Source of the DNA: Microvirga ossetica
Lineage (GTDB): Bacteria; Pseudomonadota; Alphaproteobacteria; Rhizobiales; Beijerinckiaceae
Length of the DNA stretch: 64,000 bases
Assembly (NCBI RefSeq): GCF_002741015.1
Contig: NZ_CP016616.1
Coordinates: forward strand, 1,821,501-1,885,500
Reading direction: 5' to 3'
Shown here piece after piece: positions 26,014 through 34,712 of the stretch. The translations under genes were made by a program, and so were the position numbers. Below the pieces are notes generated by a model. It did not search any database. It was not told where the DNA came from and saw only the letters and a program-made list of their open reading frames with translations. How positions within the stretch are numbered: position 1 is the stretch's first letter; each line of letters starts with the position of its first letter.

Positions 26014-27133
26014 TATGGCGATACACAGCCATGATTCTGGCGGCATGCGTTTGTGGTGAGAGTTCCTCGGCCACCTTGCGGCGGTCATCCAGGGACAGAA
26101 CGACGTCCTTCGGCGCAGCGAGAACGCGCATGGCCGCATCCGCGAATTCGTCAACCGTGGCGTGAGGCTTGACCAGGATCCCGCCGGACCAGCGAGCCAC
26201 GATCTCGGAATGACCGGCATCGTCCGTTGCAACGAAGGGAACGCCGAGGAGCAGGGCTTCGACGAGAGTCCTTCCGAAGGGCTCCCCGAAGGCCGGTGCG
26301 AGCAAGATGTCCAGGGTCGCGATGTTCATCTCGGGCGGCGACCGGAAGCCTGCCAGGATGAGCCTGTCGGCGATCCCAAGGTCCGCGGCGCGGCTCTCCA
26401 AATCGCGACTCCGAAAATCGCGTTCGCGGCCAAAGATGACGAACCGAGCGCGGGGCTCTCGCGCGGCGATGGCCGCACAGACATCGAGGAAGAAGTCCGG
26501 TCGCTTCCGAAACTGAAAGTTGCCGATGAACCCGATGAGAACCGGCTCTGCGTCTTCCGGCGCGTGAGCGCGGAATTCCGTCCGCCAACCCGTGGGAGGC
26601 TCGAGCATCGGATCTGGGAAAGGATTGAGAACGCACGTGACGCGGTCCCCAGGCAGAAATCGAAGATCGCGCCTGCAAGGATCCGATATCGTGATGATGC
26701 CGTGCGATTGCCGCACGAGCGCCCGATCGAACCAAGGCATCCTCAAGAGCGCTCGATGGTGATAGACAAGCGGCAAACCGAGCATCCGCCCCGCGATGCC
26801 CCATGATTGAAGACTCCAGATATCGTTGCAATGAACGATGGCGCTAGGGCCGTAGGACTTCAGCGTCCGGACGCGACGAGGCAGTTTCGTGATATCCGCG
26901 ACCGGATCGCGGGCCTTCGCCGGGCCGTCTTCGATGGAGCGCACTTCAAGGTCCATCTCGGCGGCCTGACGCGCGACGTTCGAAGCCGACGCTGCAAGAA
27001 CGACACACTTGATGCCATAGTCCGTCGCCAGAGATCGCGCAAGGTGAAAGGTCGATATGTGACTTCCGCCCACGGTCGATCCCGTGAATGGAAACAAGAT
27101 CGGCCCGAAGGTTGCGCTGGTCTTGGAAGTCAT
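25994..27133 (-). CDS. Glycosyltransferase family 4, paralogue of the 18108-19277 gene
   Basis: 379 residues with the same architecture as its paralogue: ILFPFTGSTVGGSHISTFHL at the N-terminus, YHHRALLRMPW in the middle, then GFIGNFQFRKRPDFFLDV and GEPFGRTLVEALLLG with the E-x7-E donor site. The two proteins probably arose by duplication and may add related sugars in sequence. Its 3' end overlaps the convergent gene 24859-26013. Confidence 0.88.
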   Translation of the reverse strand: MTSKTSATFGPILFPFTGSTVGGSHISTFHLARSLATDYGIKCVVLAASASNVARQAAEMDLEVRSIEDGPAKARDPVADITKLPRRVRTLKSYGPSAIVHCNDIWSLQSWGIAGRMLGLPLVYHHRALLRMPWFDRALVRQSHGIITISDPCRRDLRFLPGDRVTCVLNPFPDPMLEPPTGWRTEFRAHAPEDAEPVLIGFIGNFQFRKRPDFFLDVCAAIAAREPRARFVIFGRERDFRSRDLESRAADLGIADRLILAGFRSPPEMNIATLDILLAPAFGEPFGRTLVEALLLGVPFVATDDAGHSEIVARWSGGILVKPHATVDEFADAAMRVLAAPKDVVLSLDDRRKVAEELSPQTHAARIMAVYRHISEARG

Positions 27134-27234
27134 TGGCCCTCACAGGATCCGTGCGTTGATTATGCTCCAGGTCGACCTATGCCCCGGGGCGTTTCAGGGC
27201 GCTCTCCGTCAAACGGTTCGCACACAACGATACG

Positions 27235-28002
27235 CTAAAAATCGGGGTATCCGTAGCGCTGCGCGACCGCATCGATCTGCCGGTCGTTCATGCTTGCCAA
27301 GAGATTTTCGCGAAAAAGGGCGGTCTTCTGCGAACCTGGCCAGTCCCATAGGCCTTCGGATTGCTGGATCTTCCTATAGGTGCTACCTGCGCGCCTCCCC
27401 ATCCAGTACAGCCAGACATCGTCGGCTTGCGGGCAGAGCTCAAGAAACGCCGCTTCGTCAGCAATTTCGGAGGACAACGCTCCGGGCGGGTAAAGAATGC
27501 CTCCGCGTCCTACCGGAAATGCCGTCGCCGAATCTCTGGGTTCGCTCAGATAGGGCCATTGTTCATAAGGCTGCAATTTCCCCTGGTCATCCCGCTGAAT
27601 TTCGCGTGCTTGGTAACAGACGATCAAGCCCATTCGGCCGGAAGAAGCCAAGGTCAAGTCTTCCAGCCAGTGTGGCCCGTAATAGACATCGTCGTCCGCC
27701 GTCACGATGAAGGCGTCGGGAAATGCCCTGACAGCCGGGATGATTTTCTTGAACGACTTGATGTCGTCGGTGGTGCGAATCTCCACGCCGTATGAAGTGA
27801 GCCGGCGCACGGCCTCGGGGATTATTGGTTCGTCGTCATGGGACACCCAAAGAACGATGCGGTCCGGCTTGACGGTCTGGCATAGCAGGGACCTCAGTGT
27901 CAGAGGAAGAGTAGCGAACCGGGGAGGATAGGAGGTTAGGGATACGACAAGCTTTCCTGGCAGAGGGTGCTGTCGGCCACCGGTCCTGATACGCCATACC
28001 AT
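27235..28002 (-). CDS. GT-A-type glycosyltransferase with TADDD motif
   Basis: Predicted cytoplasmic glycosyltransferase. The frame is open to 28221, but codons above about 28080 read through a palindromic repeat, so a start near 28002 (MVWRIRTGGRQ) or slightly upstream is preferred, giving about 255 residues. The core begins KLVVSLTSYPPRFATLPLTL, followed by DRIVLWVSHDD and, near residue 105, FIVTADDDVYYGPHWLEDL, a DxD metal-binding motif. PQADDVWLYWMG near the end is typical of EPS-linked transferases of this group. The sugar specificity is unknown. Confidence 0.75.
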   Translation of the reverse strand: MVWRIRTGGRQHPLPGKLVVSLTSYPPRFATLPLTLRSLLCQTVKPDRIVLWVSHDDEPIIPEAVRRLTSYGVEIRTTDDIKSFKKIIPAVRAFPDAFIVTADDDVYYGPHWLEDLTLASSGRMGLIVCYQAREIQRDDQGKLQPYEQWPYLSEPRDSATAFPVGRGGILYPPGALSSEIADEAAFLELCPQADDVWLYWMGRRAGSTYRKIQQSEGLWDWPGSQKTALFRENLLASMNDRQIDAVAQRYGYPDF

Positions 28003-28086
28003 AGTGGCGCGTGCGGCAGTAGACCGGATGTTCAACGCCAGGCGATCCAGACGCCATTGCGCCCTCTTGAAGAGGCGCGAGGCTAG

Positions 28087-28188
28087 CGCATCGTGCGAAC
28101 TTTCGGGTTGCGTCGAACGATGCGCTCCTTGAGGGATTGAGCATTGCATCGCTTCCAAAAGGGGAGACCGCTTCTGGGTCCGATGCTC
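28087..28188. repeat. Type II plus type I palindromic repeats upstream of the GT-A gene
   Basis: GCGCATCGTGCGAAC ... GAACGATGCGCT (28087-28126) followed by GAGCATTGCATCGCTTCCAA ... GGGTCCGATGCTCC (28139-28188). They lie in the presumed 5' region of the minus-strand glycosyltransferase. Confidence 0.6.
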
Positions 28189-28443
28189 CTGGCCTTGAGC
28201 GCGATCCGGTAACGCTTCCAATGATGGCCCCTCCGTGTCACGTCCGCCGCAGGGCAGTAGATTACCGAAGGCTGGCTGAGGCGCCGGTGAGGTGTTCAGC
28301 CGTTTCGAGCTAGCTCATGCTCATGTGGGAAGGACCGTCGAGGAGTCAACCGGAGGGCAAGGGCCACCCATCTTGCACGCCCCGATGCTTCTGTGGCCCC
28401 ATCAGGGCAACGGCTCTCATGGGCCGCCTCGTGAAAGATGGCT

Positions 28444-29589
28444 CTATAGACCCAGGAGGGAGGCGACGAGCACTCGCTGAATTTCCGACGTTCCCGAGTA
28501 TAGCCGACTGCCCAGTGCATCGCGCAACTCGCGCTCGACTTCCGATTCCACCATGTAACCGTAGCCGCCGTGGATCTGGATGGCATCCTCCGCGCATCGT
28601 ACCCAGTTCTCGCTGATTGTGAGCTTCGCCAGAGATGCTTCGAGATAGACGTTTCGCCCTTTGGTTTGGAGCCAAGCCGTTCGATACAGCGCTGCTTGCG
28701 CTTGATCGACCCGCATCTTCATATCGACGATCTTGCTGCTCACCAATTGGAATTTACCGATGGATTGGCCGAACTGTTTCCGGTCTCTCGCATAGCGGAT
28801 CGATATGTCGAGCAGTCGCTGCATCGCTCCGACGGCATTGGAAAGGATGCAGGCTCGTTCCCAGCTCATGGAATGCGTGAAAAGACTCTGGCCGCTTCCC
28901 TCCCGTCCAAGGCGATTTTCCGCCGGGACCTCGCAGTCGTCGAAGAACAGTTCAGCCATCGGCGATGTGCGGAGACCCATTTTCTCGAGAGGACGCCCGA
29001 CTTGAAAGCCAGGATACTCTTTCTCGACGAGAAAGCCGCAGATGCCACTTGGCCCGGCAGACCGATCGAGGGTGGCGTACACGACGATAAGGTCCGCGAC
29101 ATTGCCGTTGGAGACGAAGGTTTTGCTGCCATTCAGCACATACCGGTCGCCGCGCCGCTCCGCCGTCGTCCGGAGGCTATACGCGTCCGATCCCGAGTCG
29201 GGCTCCGTCATCGCGTTTCCACCGATCAGAGTGCCGTTGCTGAGGTCGGGCAGGTATTTACGCTTTTGCGGCTCCAACCCGAAATCGAGAATCGGGATCT
29301 CGACCGTCCACATGTGGGCGTTGATCGAGAACAGCAATCCGTTGTCTCTGCACGCATAGCCAAGGTTCTCGAGCACCCCGACCGTCGTCAGCGGATCGGC
29401 CCCCATCCCACCGTATTCCGCCGGGATGGGAAGTCCATGAATCCCGAACTTGGCACATTTGTGCCAGCCTTCGCGGTTGAACTCGCCCCGCTTGTCCCGC
29501 TCGCGCAGACCTTCATTCAACTCGTCACGGGCAAAGCTTTTGACGGCTTCCCGTAGCTGCATCTGTTCATCGGACCAGGAGAAGTCCAC
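28444..29589 (-). CDS. Acyl-CoA-dehydrogenase-like flavoprotein, putative prolyl-ACP oxidase
   Basis: 381-residue FAD enzyme of the acyl-CoA dehydrogenase fold: AMTEPDSGSDAYSLRTTA (flavin binding), QIHGGYGYM and the C-terminal GTSEIQRVL. The usual catalytic Glu of the C-terminal Y-E-G-T box is replaced (YSGT, Ser365). A Glu is present instead at position 244 in MSWERACI, the location used by isovaleryl-CoA dehydrogenase and, in the literature, by prolyl-carrier-protein dehydrogenases of the PltE/RedW type. It lies three bases after the adenylating ligase and in line with the ACP, so a substrate tethered to that ACP is likely. Predicted reaction: oxidation of prolyl-ACP to pyrrole-2-carboxyl-ACP. 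A plain acyl-ACP dehydrogenase is the alternative. Confidence 0.82.
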   Translation of the reverse strand: MDFSWSDEQMQLREAVKSFARDELNEGLRERDKRGEFNREGWHKCAKFGIHGLPIPAEYGGMGADPLTTVGVLENLGYACRDNGLLFSINAHMWTVEIPILDFGLEPQKRKYLPDLSNGTLIGGNAMTEPDSGSDAYSLRTTAERRGDRYVLNGSKTFVSNGNVADLIVVYATLDRSAGPSGICGFLVEKEYPGFQVGRPLEKMGLRTSPMAELFFDDCEVPAENRLGREGSGQSLFTHSMSWERACILSNAVGAMQRLLDISIRYARDRKQFGQSIGKFQLVSSKIVDMKMRVDQAQAALYRTAWLQTKGRNVYLEASLAKLTISENWVRCAEDAIQIHGGYGYMVESEVERELRDALGSRLYSGTSEIQRVLVASLLGL

Positions 29590-29592
29590 GGA

Positions 29593-31140
29593 TCAGCTCC
29601 CGCTCCAGCTTTTCAGGGTTTGATAGTCGATCTTGTCGGTTGAGGTCTTGGGAAGCGAGGAATGAAAGCTGAACCGGTCCGGAATCATGTAGATCGGGAT
29701 GTGCTCGGAGCAGAATGTCTTCATGTCAATCAACGATAAGGGCTTCCCTTCCTTGGACACGATGTGGGCATGGACCCTCATTCCGACGCTGTCGTCCGCC
29801 AACGCAACAACGGCAGCTTCCCGAATGCCCGGATGGCGGTAGAGGCATACCTCGATTTCCCCCAGTTCGACACGAAACCCGCGCTTCTTGATCATTCTGT
29901 CCTTTCGACCGAGGTAACGAAGATTACCGCCCGCCTCCTCGCGAACGATGTCGCCAGTCCGGTAATACTTCTTGCCCCGCACCTCGACGAAGCACCGCTG
30001 CGACTGCTCTGGCAAATTCCAGTAGCCCCTCGTGACCGCAGGCCCGCATATGCACAGCTCGCCCTCGGCCCCGTCGCTCGCCTCGGTTCCATCAGCCTGA
30101 AGAACGATACCTTCAAGATGCGAGCAGACCTTTCCGATTGGCACCGGCTCCATCTGTTCGGCCGGAATGGGCATTTGGACTCGGTAATATGTACAGACAT
30201 TCGTTTCGGTCGGGCCGTACAAATTGAAGTACTGTGAATGCGGCCAATATGCTGTCAGTAGTTTCAAGTGATTGATAGGAAACACCTCGCCAGCGAACAG
30301 AACGAGCCTCAGCGCCGAGTAATCACGCGTGTCGAGCTGCCCAAACTGGGCCACAAGGCTCAGGATCGAAGGAGCCGAGTACCAGACCGTGATTCTGTGA
30401 TCTGCAATCAGCTGAGCGAGCTCGTAAGGCTGCTTTCCAACTTCCTCACCGATGATGAGCAAGGTTCCACCGTGCTTCACGGAACTGAAGATATCGAAGA
30501 CTGACAGGTCAAAATGGAACGGGGCGTGAGACGAAAACCGGTCCGATGACGTTAGAGCAAAGGTTCTCGCGCACCACACGACGAAACTTGCCGCGTTGCC
30601 ATGCGTGAGCTGGACGCCTTTTGGTTTGCCCGTGGAGCCGGAAGTGTAAAGGATGAAAGCCAGATCGTCAGTCTCAGCTTGAGATACGGCGAAAGACGAC
30701 CCTGTTCCGATATTGCAGGCGAGCTTAGCTCGCGCTTGAGTGCTGCCTTCCACCCTATCGATGACGAGAATAGCGGGACGCCACTCCTCGTCATGCGCTT
30801 CGAGCATCGGCTCGAAGCGCTTCTCAATCACGATGGCGGCCACCCGGCAATCGGCAAGGATATAATTGTTGCGCGCAGCCGGTCCGGTTGGATCGATCGG
30901 AACATACGCCGCACCAGCTTTCAGGATTGCGAATAGTGTCACGACGGCGTCAATCGACTTGTGAAGCCAGAAGCCGACACGATCGCCAGGCTGAACGCCG
31001 AGGCTGATCAATCGGTCACACAGCCGATTGGACTGAGTATCGAGAGCCTCATATGTCATAGAGCTGCCGTCGAGCTCCTGGATCGCGACCTTGTCAGGCC
31101 AGTGATGCGCGGCATCGAGAAGATATTGATGGAGTTTCAT
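29593..31140 (-). CDS. Adenylating ligase, putative L-proline:carrier-protein ligase (PltF-like)
   Basis: 515-residue AMP-forming enzyme: FILYTSGSTGKPKGVQLTHG (A3), APFHFDLSVFDIF (A4), NLYGPTETNVCTYY (A5), YYRTGDIV (A7), KKRGFRVELGEIE (A8) and a C-terminal LPKTSTDKIDY (catalytic Lys). Asp211 in FDLSVFD corresponds to Asp235 of GrsA, which binds the amino group of alpha-amino acids. Reading the pocket by alignment to GrsA gives D211-L212-F215-Y254-L281-A283-L307-V315-C316. As I recall it, the proline code of PltF is DLLYLALVC, one residue different. The predicted product is prolyl-AMP, then prolyl-S-ACP on the product of 31236-31502. Genes for ACP, ligase and dehydrogenase run in one direction. 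Confidence 0.85.
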   Translation of the reverse strand: MKLHQYLLDAAHHWPDKVAIQELDGSSMTYEALDTQSNRLCDRLISLGVQPGDRVGFWLHKSIDAVVTLFAILKAGAAYVPIDPTGPAARNNYILADCRVAAIVIEKRFEPMLEAHDEEWRPAILVIDRVEGSTQARAKLACNIGTGSSFAVSQAETDDLAFILYTSGSTGKPKGVQLTHGNAASFVVWCARTFALTSSDRFSSHAPFHFDLSVFDIFSSVKHGGTLLIIGEEVGKQPYELAQLIADHRITVWYSAPSILSLVAQFGQLDTRDYSALRLVLFAGEVFPINHLKLLTAYWPHSQYFNLYGPTETNVCTYYRVQMPIPAEQMEPVPIGKVCSHLEGIVLQADGTEASDGAEGELCICGPAVTRGYWNLPEQSQRCFVEVRGKKYYRTGDIVREEAGGNLRYLGRKDRMIKKRGFRVELGEIEVCLYRHPGIREAAVVALADDSVGMRVHAHIVSKEGKPLSLIDMKTFCSEHIPIYMIPDRFSFHSSLPKTSTDKIDYQTLKSWSGS

Positions 31141-31167
31141 CTAAGAGATCCTCCGCCGCACGGCCTC

Positions 31168-31238
31168 GAGCATCGTACCCAAAAGTGGACCGGGTTTCCC
31201 GCATAGAACGGTGCGCTGCTTAAGGGATTGACGCTCTA
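31168..31238. repeat. Palindromic repeat between ACP and ligase genes
   Basis: GAGCATCGTACCCAAAAGTG GACC ... GACGCTCTAG lies in the 95 bp between the two minus-strand genes and overlaps the ACP stop region. A long hairpin here could lower ligase expression relative to ACP. Confidence 0.55.
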
Positions 31239-31502
31239 GCGCACGAGCGAACGCTTCGAGTCGACGAGCTCACAAATGGTCTGCAACGTATTCAGATGCT
31301 CCTCGTCGGCCTCATGGGCTTTGATCGGGATGTCGAATTCGCGCTCGAGAAATGCAACCAGCTTCAACATCGCCAAGGAATCAAGGATGCCTGTCGATAC
31401 CAGTGGCGTGCTGGGCGTGAGCTGCCCTGGGTCTTCTCCCGGAAGGAATTCCTCAAGGAGGTAGTCCTTGATGATGGACATCGTGGCGCCCTGATCTGTC
31501 AT
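31236..31502 (-). CDS. Acyl/peptidyl carrier protein
   Basis: 88 residues from Met at 31502 (GGAG nine bases upstream; the frame is open to 31652 but the extra residues do not resemble an ACP). It is an acidic four-helix carrier with the phosphopantetheine site at Ser42 in GILDSLAML. Size and sequence style match PltL/DltC-type discrete carrier proteins rather than fatty-acid AcpP (no DSLDTVEL). It is first in the minus-strand ACP-ligase-dehydrogenase series and divergent from the MBOAT gene, so it probably shuttles the activated group to the membrane acyltransferase. Confidence 0.88.
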   Translation of the reverse strand: MTDQGATMSIIKDYLLEEFLPGEDPGQLTPSTPLVSTGILDSLAMLKLVAFLEREFDIPIKAHEADEEHLNTLQTICELVDSKRSLVR

Positions 31503-32057
31503 GAAAGCTGCTCCATCTGGCTCGCAGCGTCGAATGATCTGCACTATTCCCGATTCTAGATAGCTCTCTTCTAAAAAACTAGTGGCCTCCTGAATTAAGG
31601 AACGGCCAAGATCATCCAGGTGGCTGACTTGCTTTTTACCAAAATGCGTCAAGACAGTTGATACGGGACGATATACTTACCGCGACATAGAGCGTCGGAT
31701 CGATTCCTTAAGCGCGCCGGGCGGTCGATCGGCCAGATACCGCCGCCCAATAACTAGTTTAGCAGCCGGCATGGACTGGACCTCCCACCGCGGCACGGCC
31801 AAAGATCGTCATGGCTAGCGCATCGTGCGAATCCGAAGGTCCGTGTCAGCGAAAAGCGGGCCCGTCTTCCCTGCTGGACGATGCTCCGGCCAAGAGAAGG
31901 AGCATCGTGCGGTCCTTCCGGGTGCCGGGCGTTGCGCCGTTGAAGGGATCGAGCATCGGGTCGATCCCAAACTGGGGTCCACTTTTGGGATCGACGCTCT
32001 AACTGCCATCCATGAGAACCGGACAACCGGGAACGACTTATAACGGAGGCCAAGGCG
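31503..32057. other. Divergent intergenic region between ACP and MBOAT genes
   Basis: About 550 bp that must contain promoters for both halves of the module. The right part (31816-32001) is filled by a compound array of type II and type I palindromic repeats. No additional gene is supported. Confidence 0.5.
31816..32001. repeat. Compound array of palindromic repeats upstream of the MBOAT gene
   Basis: At least three units in a row: GCGCATCGTGCGAATC ... GGACGATGCTC, then GAGCATCGTGCGGTCC ..., then GAGCATCGGGTCGATCCC ... CCACTTTTGGGATCGACGCTC followed by TA. It is the longest array in the window and separates the divergent halves of the decoration module. Confidence 0.6.
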
Positions 32058-34712
32058 GTGGAGGCTCCTGTCACATCAGTGCGCTCGGCGCAGTCAGCCG
32101 AAGCCGATAACGTCCTTGCCGGGAGCCCGCCTTCCAAGGAGCATGGCGCCGTTGAGGCCTACTGGGCGCAGGTGCGCCACGATTTGACATTCGGTCGCCT
32201 TCTGAGGCTCGGGACCATCGTCATCGAACTCACGCTCGTTGCGGTCGCGGTCAGACTCCTCAATGTTGAGAGTCCCGCTTTCGAATCCGTGCTCACGCTG
32301 GCTCTCGGCGGCTTTCTCATCCATCACTTTCTGCCCGTACCGTGGCGAATTTCATTCTTCGCAGCGCTGTCGGTGGCCGCTGTGCCGCTCGTCTTTGGGT
32401 GGCAGGCCGGCACGTGGCTGCTCGCCTTCGGGGGGCTACTGATCGCGCTCTGCCACATACCGGTCGCATTTCATGTCCGTGTTGCGCTGATCGTGGCCCT
32501 GGCGCTTGCTCTGGCTGTCGCACGCAAGCAGATGCTTCCCGCATTCGCCGCGATCCCACCGACGATCTGGCCGATCCTGGGATCGATGTTCATGTTTCGA
32601 TTGATCGTCTACCTCTATGACCTCAAGCACGAAGCCGCGCCTTTCAGCGCAAGCCGCGCTGTGGCTTACTTCTTCATGCTGCCGAGCGTCTGCATGCCGC
32701 TCTTCCCAGTTGTCGATTACAAGACCTTCCAGCGCAGCTTCTATAATGCAGACCCCTTGCGCCTCTACCAAACGGGTGTGAAGTGGATTCTTCGCGGATT
32801 GATCCACCTGATCCTGTATAAGGCCGTCTACTTTCTGGCCGTGGTCGAGCCGGGAGGCGTCGTCACTGGAACCGATGCGGCGAGGTATATGGTCTCAACG
32901 TTCCTGCTGTATTTGAAGATTTCCGGCCTATTTCACATCATCGTCGGCCTCCTTCATCTGTATGGGTACGGCCTTGCGGAAACACATCACTTCTATCTGT
33001 TCTCGACGAGCTTCACCGACTTCTGGCGCCGAATCAATATATACTGGAAGGACTTTATACAGAAAATCGTCTTCAATCCCGCGTACTTCCGGTTGCGCAA
33101 GAGAGGCGAAACGTTCGCGGTCGCGACTGCGACCCTGATTGCCTTTGCGGCGACATGGCTTCTCCACTCCTACCAGTGGTTCTGGATCAGAGGCGACTTT
33201 CCGATCGTGTGGGCCGACATCGTGTTCTGGTTCGGATTGGGATTGGTCGTCTTGGTAAACGTGCTGCTGGAATCCCGAAAAGGGCGCCAGAGGACGCTGA
33301 CCAGGCCCGCGCGGACATTCCGGTACGATGCCATGCTTGCCGCAAAGACGGCGGGTACGTTCACGGCGATCTGCGTGCTCTGGACCATCTGGAGCACGCC
33401 CGATGTGGCGGAGCTCACGATTCTCTGGCAAGCCATCCTCAACTCGGGTCTGGCGGATGTCCTGATTCTCCTTGGCATTCCGGCGGCCGTGGGCGTCCTG
33501 GGCGCCATATTCCGGAACAGGAAGCGCGAGACGTCCGGAACGGAAATCGGCGGCGATGACGACAGGAGCTTCATGATTCAGGCTGGGGCCGTGACGCTGA
33601 CAGCCGGTCTCCTCATCGTCGTGGCACTGCATCCTTCTCTTCTCCAGCCGGTATCGCCGGCACTCGCGAATCTGATCACCGAGCTGCGCGACCGAAACCA
33701 ACTGAATGCGGCCGACGAAACGAAAATGGTGCGCGGATACTATGAGGATCTCGGCGACGCCGGCCGGTTCAACAATGAATTGGGCATGATGTTCGGCGTG
33801 GCCCCTGCGGACTGGAAGGGATCTGTTCCGACATTGGAGACAAATGACGCCATCGAGGCGCAGTTCGTTCCCTCGACGGCAACTTCCGCGACCGGAGCGA
33901 TTCGTACGATCAACAGCTTTGGGCTGCGAGACCGTGAGTACCCTCGCGATCACGATTCTGGGACCTTTCGGATCGGTCTCGTCGGATCGTCCCATGACAT
34001 GGGCTGGGGAGTAAAAGATGACGAGACCTATGAGAATGTTGTCGAGGATCGGCTGAACCGGGAGTTGGGACCGTTAACCGGAAAGAAGTTCGAGATCATG
34101 AACTTCTCCTTCAAGGGATATGGCCCGACCCAGAAGCTCGCCGTGATCGAGCAGCGTATGCTCCCGTATCGTCCGGACGTTGTCTTGTACGTCGCGAACA
34201 CGACCGAGCTTCTGTGGATCTTCAAGTCGGCATCGAAGCTCGCGCGGAATGCTCTTCTCGATCAGTTTCCCTATGTCGGGGACGCAATCGAACGGGCGGG
34301 CCTCAGTCCCGCGATGCTTCCCAAGGATGACGTTCTCATGCGCAAGTTGGCGCCTTTTGCAGAAGATGCTCTCACCGCTTTGCTACGCAGTTTCCGCGAG
34401 GACACGCTCGTGCGCGGCGCCCGTCCGGTGCTTGTTCTGCTTGAAATCCCCAAGGATGGCCGCACCCGTAAACCGGAATTCGACCGTTTGGTGAGCATCG
34501 GGCGGACGGCTGGGCTTCCCGTTCTCGATCTTCAGGGATCCTTTGCGAAAGTCCGAGACCGGCAATCGCTCTGGGTCGCACCGTGGGACAACCATAGCAA
34601 TGCGGAGGGGCACCGTCTGCTCGCGGATCGCCTCTACACTCTTCTCGTTCAGCAGGAGCTGATCCCCACGAAGCCTCCGGACAATGGCTCCATTATCCAG
34701 GACGCGCGATAG
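32058..34712 (+). CDS. MBOAT O-acyltransferase fused to a periplasmic SGNH domain
   Basis: 884 residues from GTG 32058 (GGAGG about nine bases upstream). After a soluble N-terminus come about a dozen membrane segments (50-480) carrying MBOAT hallmarks: SFTDFWRRINIYWKDF at 318-333 and the presumed catalytic His370 in TWLLHSYQWF, as in DltB, AlgI and PatA. A further TM near 510-530 leads to an AlgX/DltD-like SGNH domain (about 600-870): block I is IGLVGSSHDMGWGV (Asp of GDS replaced by Ser644) and the Asp-His pair is APWDNHSNAEGH (Asp844, His846). Fusing the membrane and SGNH steps in one chain suggests acyl transfer from the cytosolic ACP across the membrane to the polysaccharide. The GT2 gene starts at the next base after its stop. 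Confidence 0.88.
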   Translation: MEAPVTSVRSAQSAEADNVLAGSPPSKEHGAVEAYWAQVRHDLTFGRLLRLGTIVIELTLVAVAVRLLNVESPAFESVLTLALGGFLIHHFLPVPWRISFFAALSVAAVPLVFGWQAGTWLLAFGGLLIALCHIPVAFHVRVALIVALALALAVARKQMLPAFAAIPPTIWPILGSMFMFRLIVYLYDLKHEAAPFSASRAVAYFFMLPSVCMPLFPVVDYKTFQRSFYNADPLRLYQTGVKWILRGLIHLILYKAVYFLAVVEPGGVVTGTDAARYMVSTFLLYLKISGLFHIIVGLLHLYGYGLAETHHFYLFSTSFTDFWRRINIYWKDFIQKIVFNPAYFRLRKRGETFAVATATLIAFAATWLLHSYQWFWIRGDFPIVWADIVFWFGLGLVVLVNVLLESRKGRQRTLTRPARTFRYDAMLAAKTAGTFTAICVLWTIWSTPDVAELTILWQAILNSGLADVLILLGIPAAVGVLGAIFRNRKRETSGTEIGGDDDRSFMIQAGAVTLTAGLLIVVALHPSLLQPVSPALANLITELRDRNQLNAADETKMVRGYYEDLGDAGRFNNELGMMFGVAPADWKGSVPTLETNDAIEAQFVPSTATSATGAIRTINSFGLRDREYPRDHDSGTFRIGLVGSSHDMGWGVKDDETYENVVEDRLNRELGPLTGKKFEIMNFSFKGYGPTQKLAVIEQRMLPYRPDVVLYVANTTELLWIFKSASKLARNALLDQFPYVGDAIERAGLSPAMLPKDDVLMRKLAPFAEDALTALLRSFREDTLVRGARPVLVLLEIPKDGRTRKPEFDRLVSIGRTAGLPVLDLQGSFAKVRDRQSLWVAPWDNHSNAEGHRLLADRLYTLLVQQELIPTKPPDNGSIIQDAR

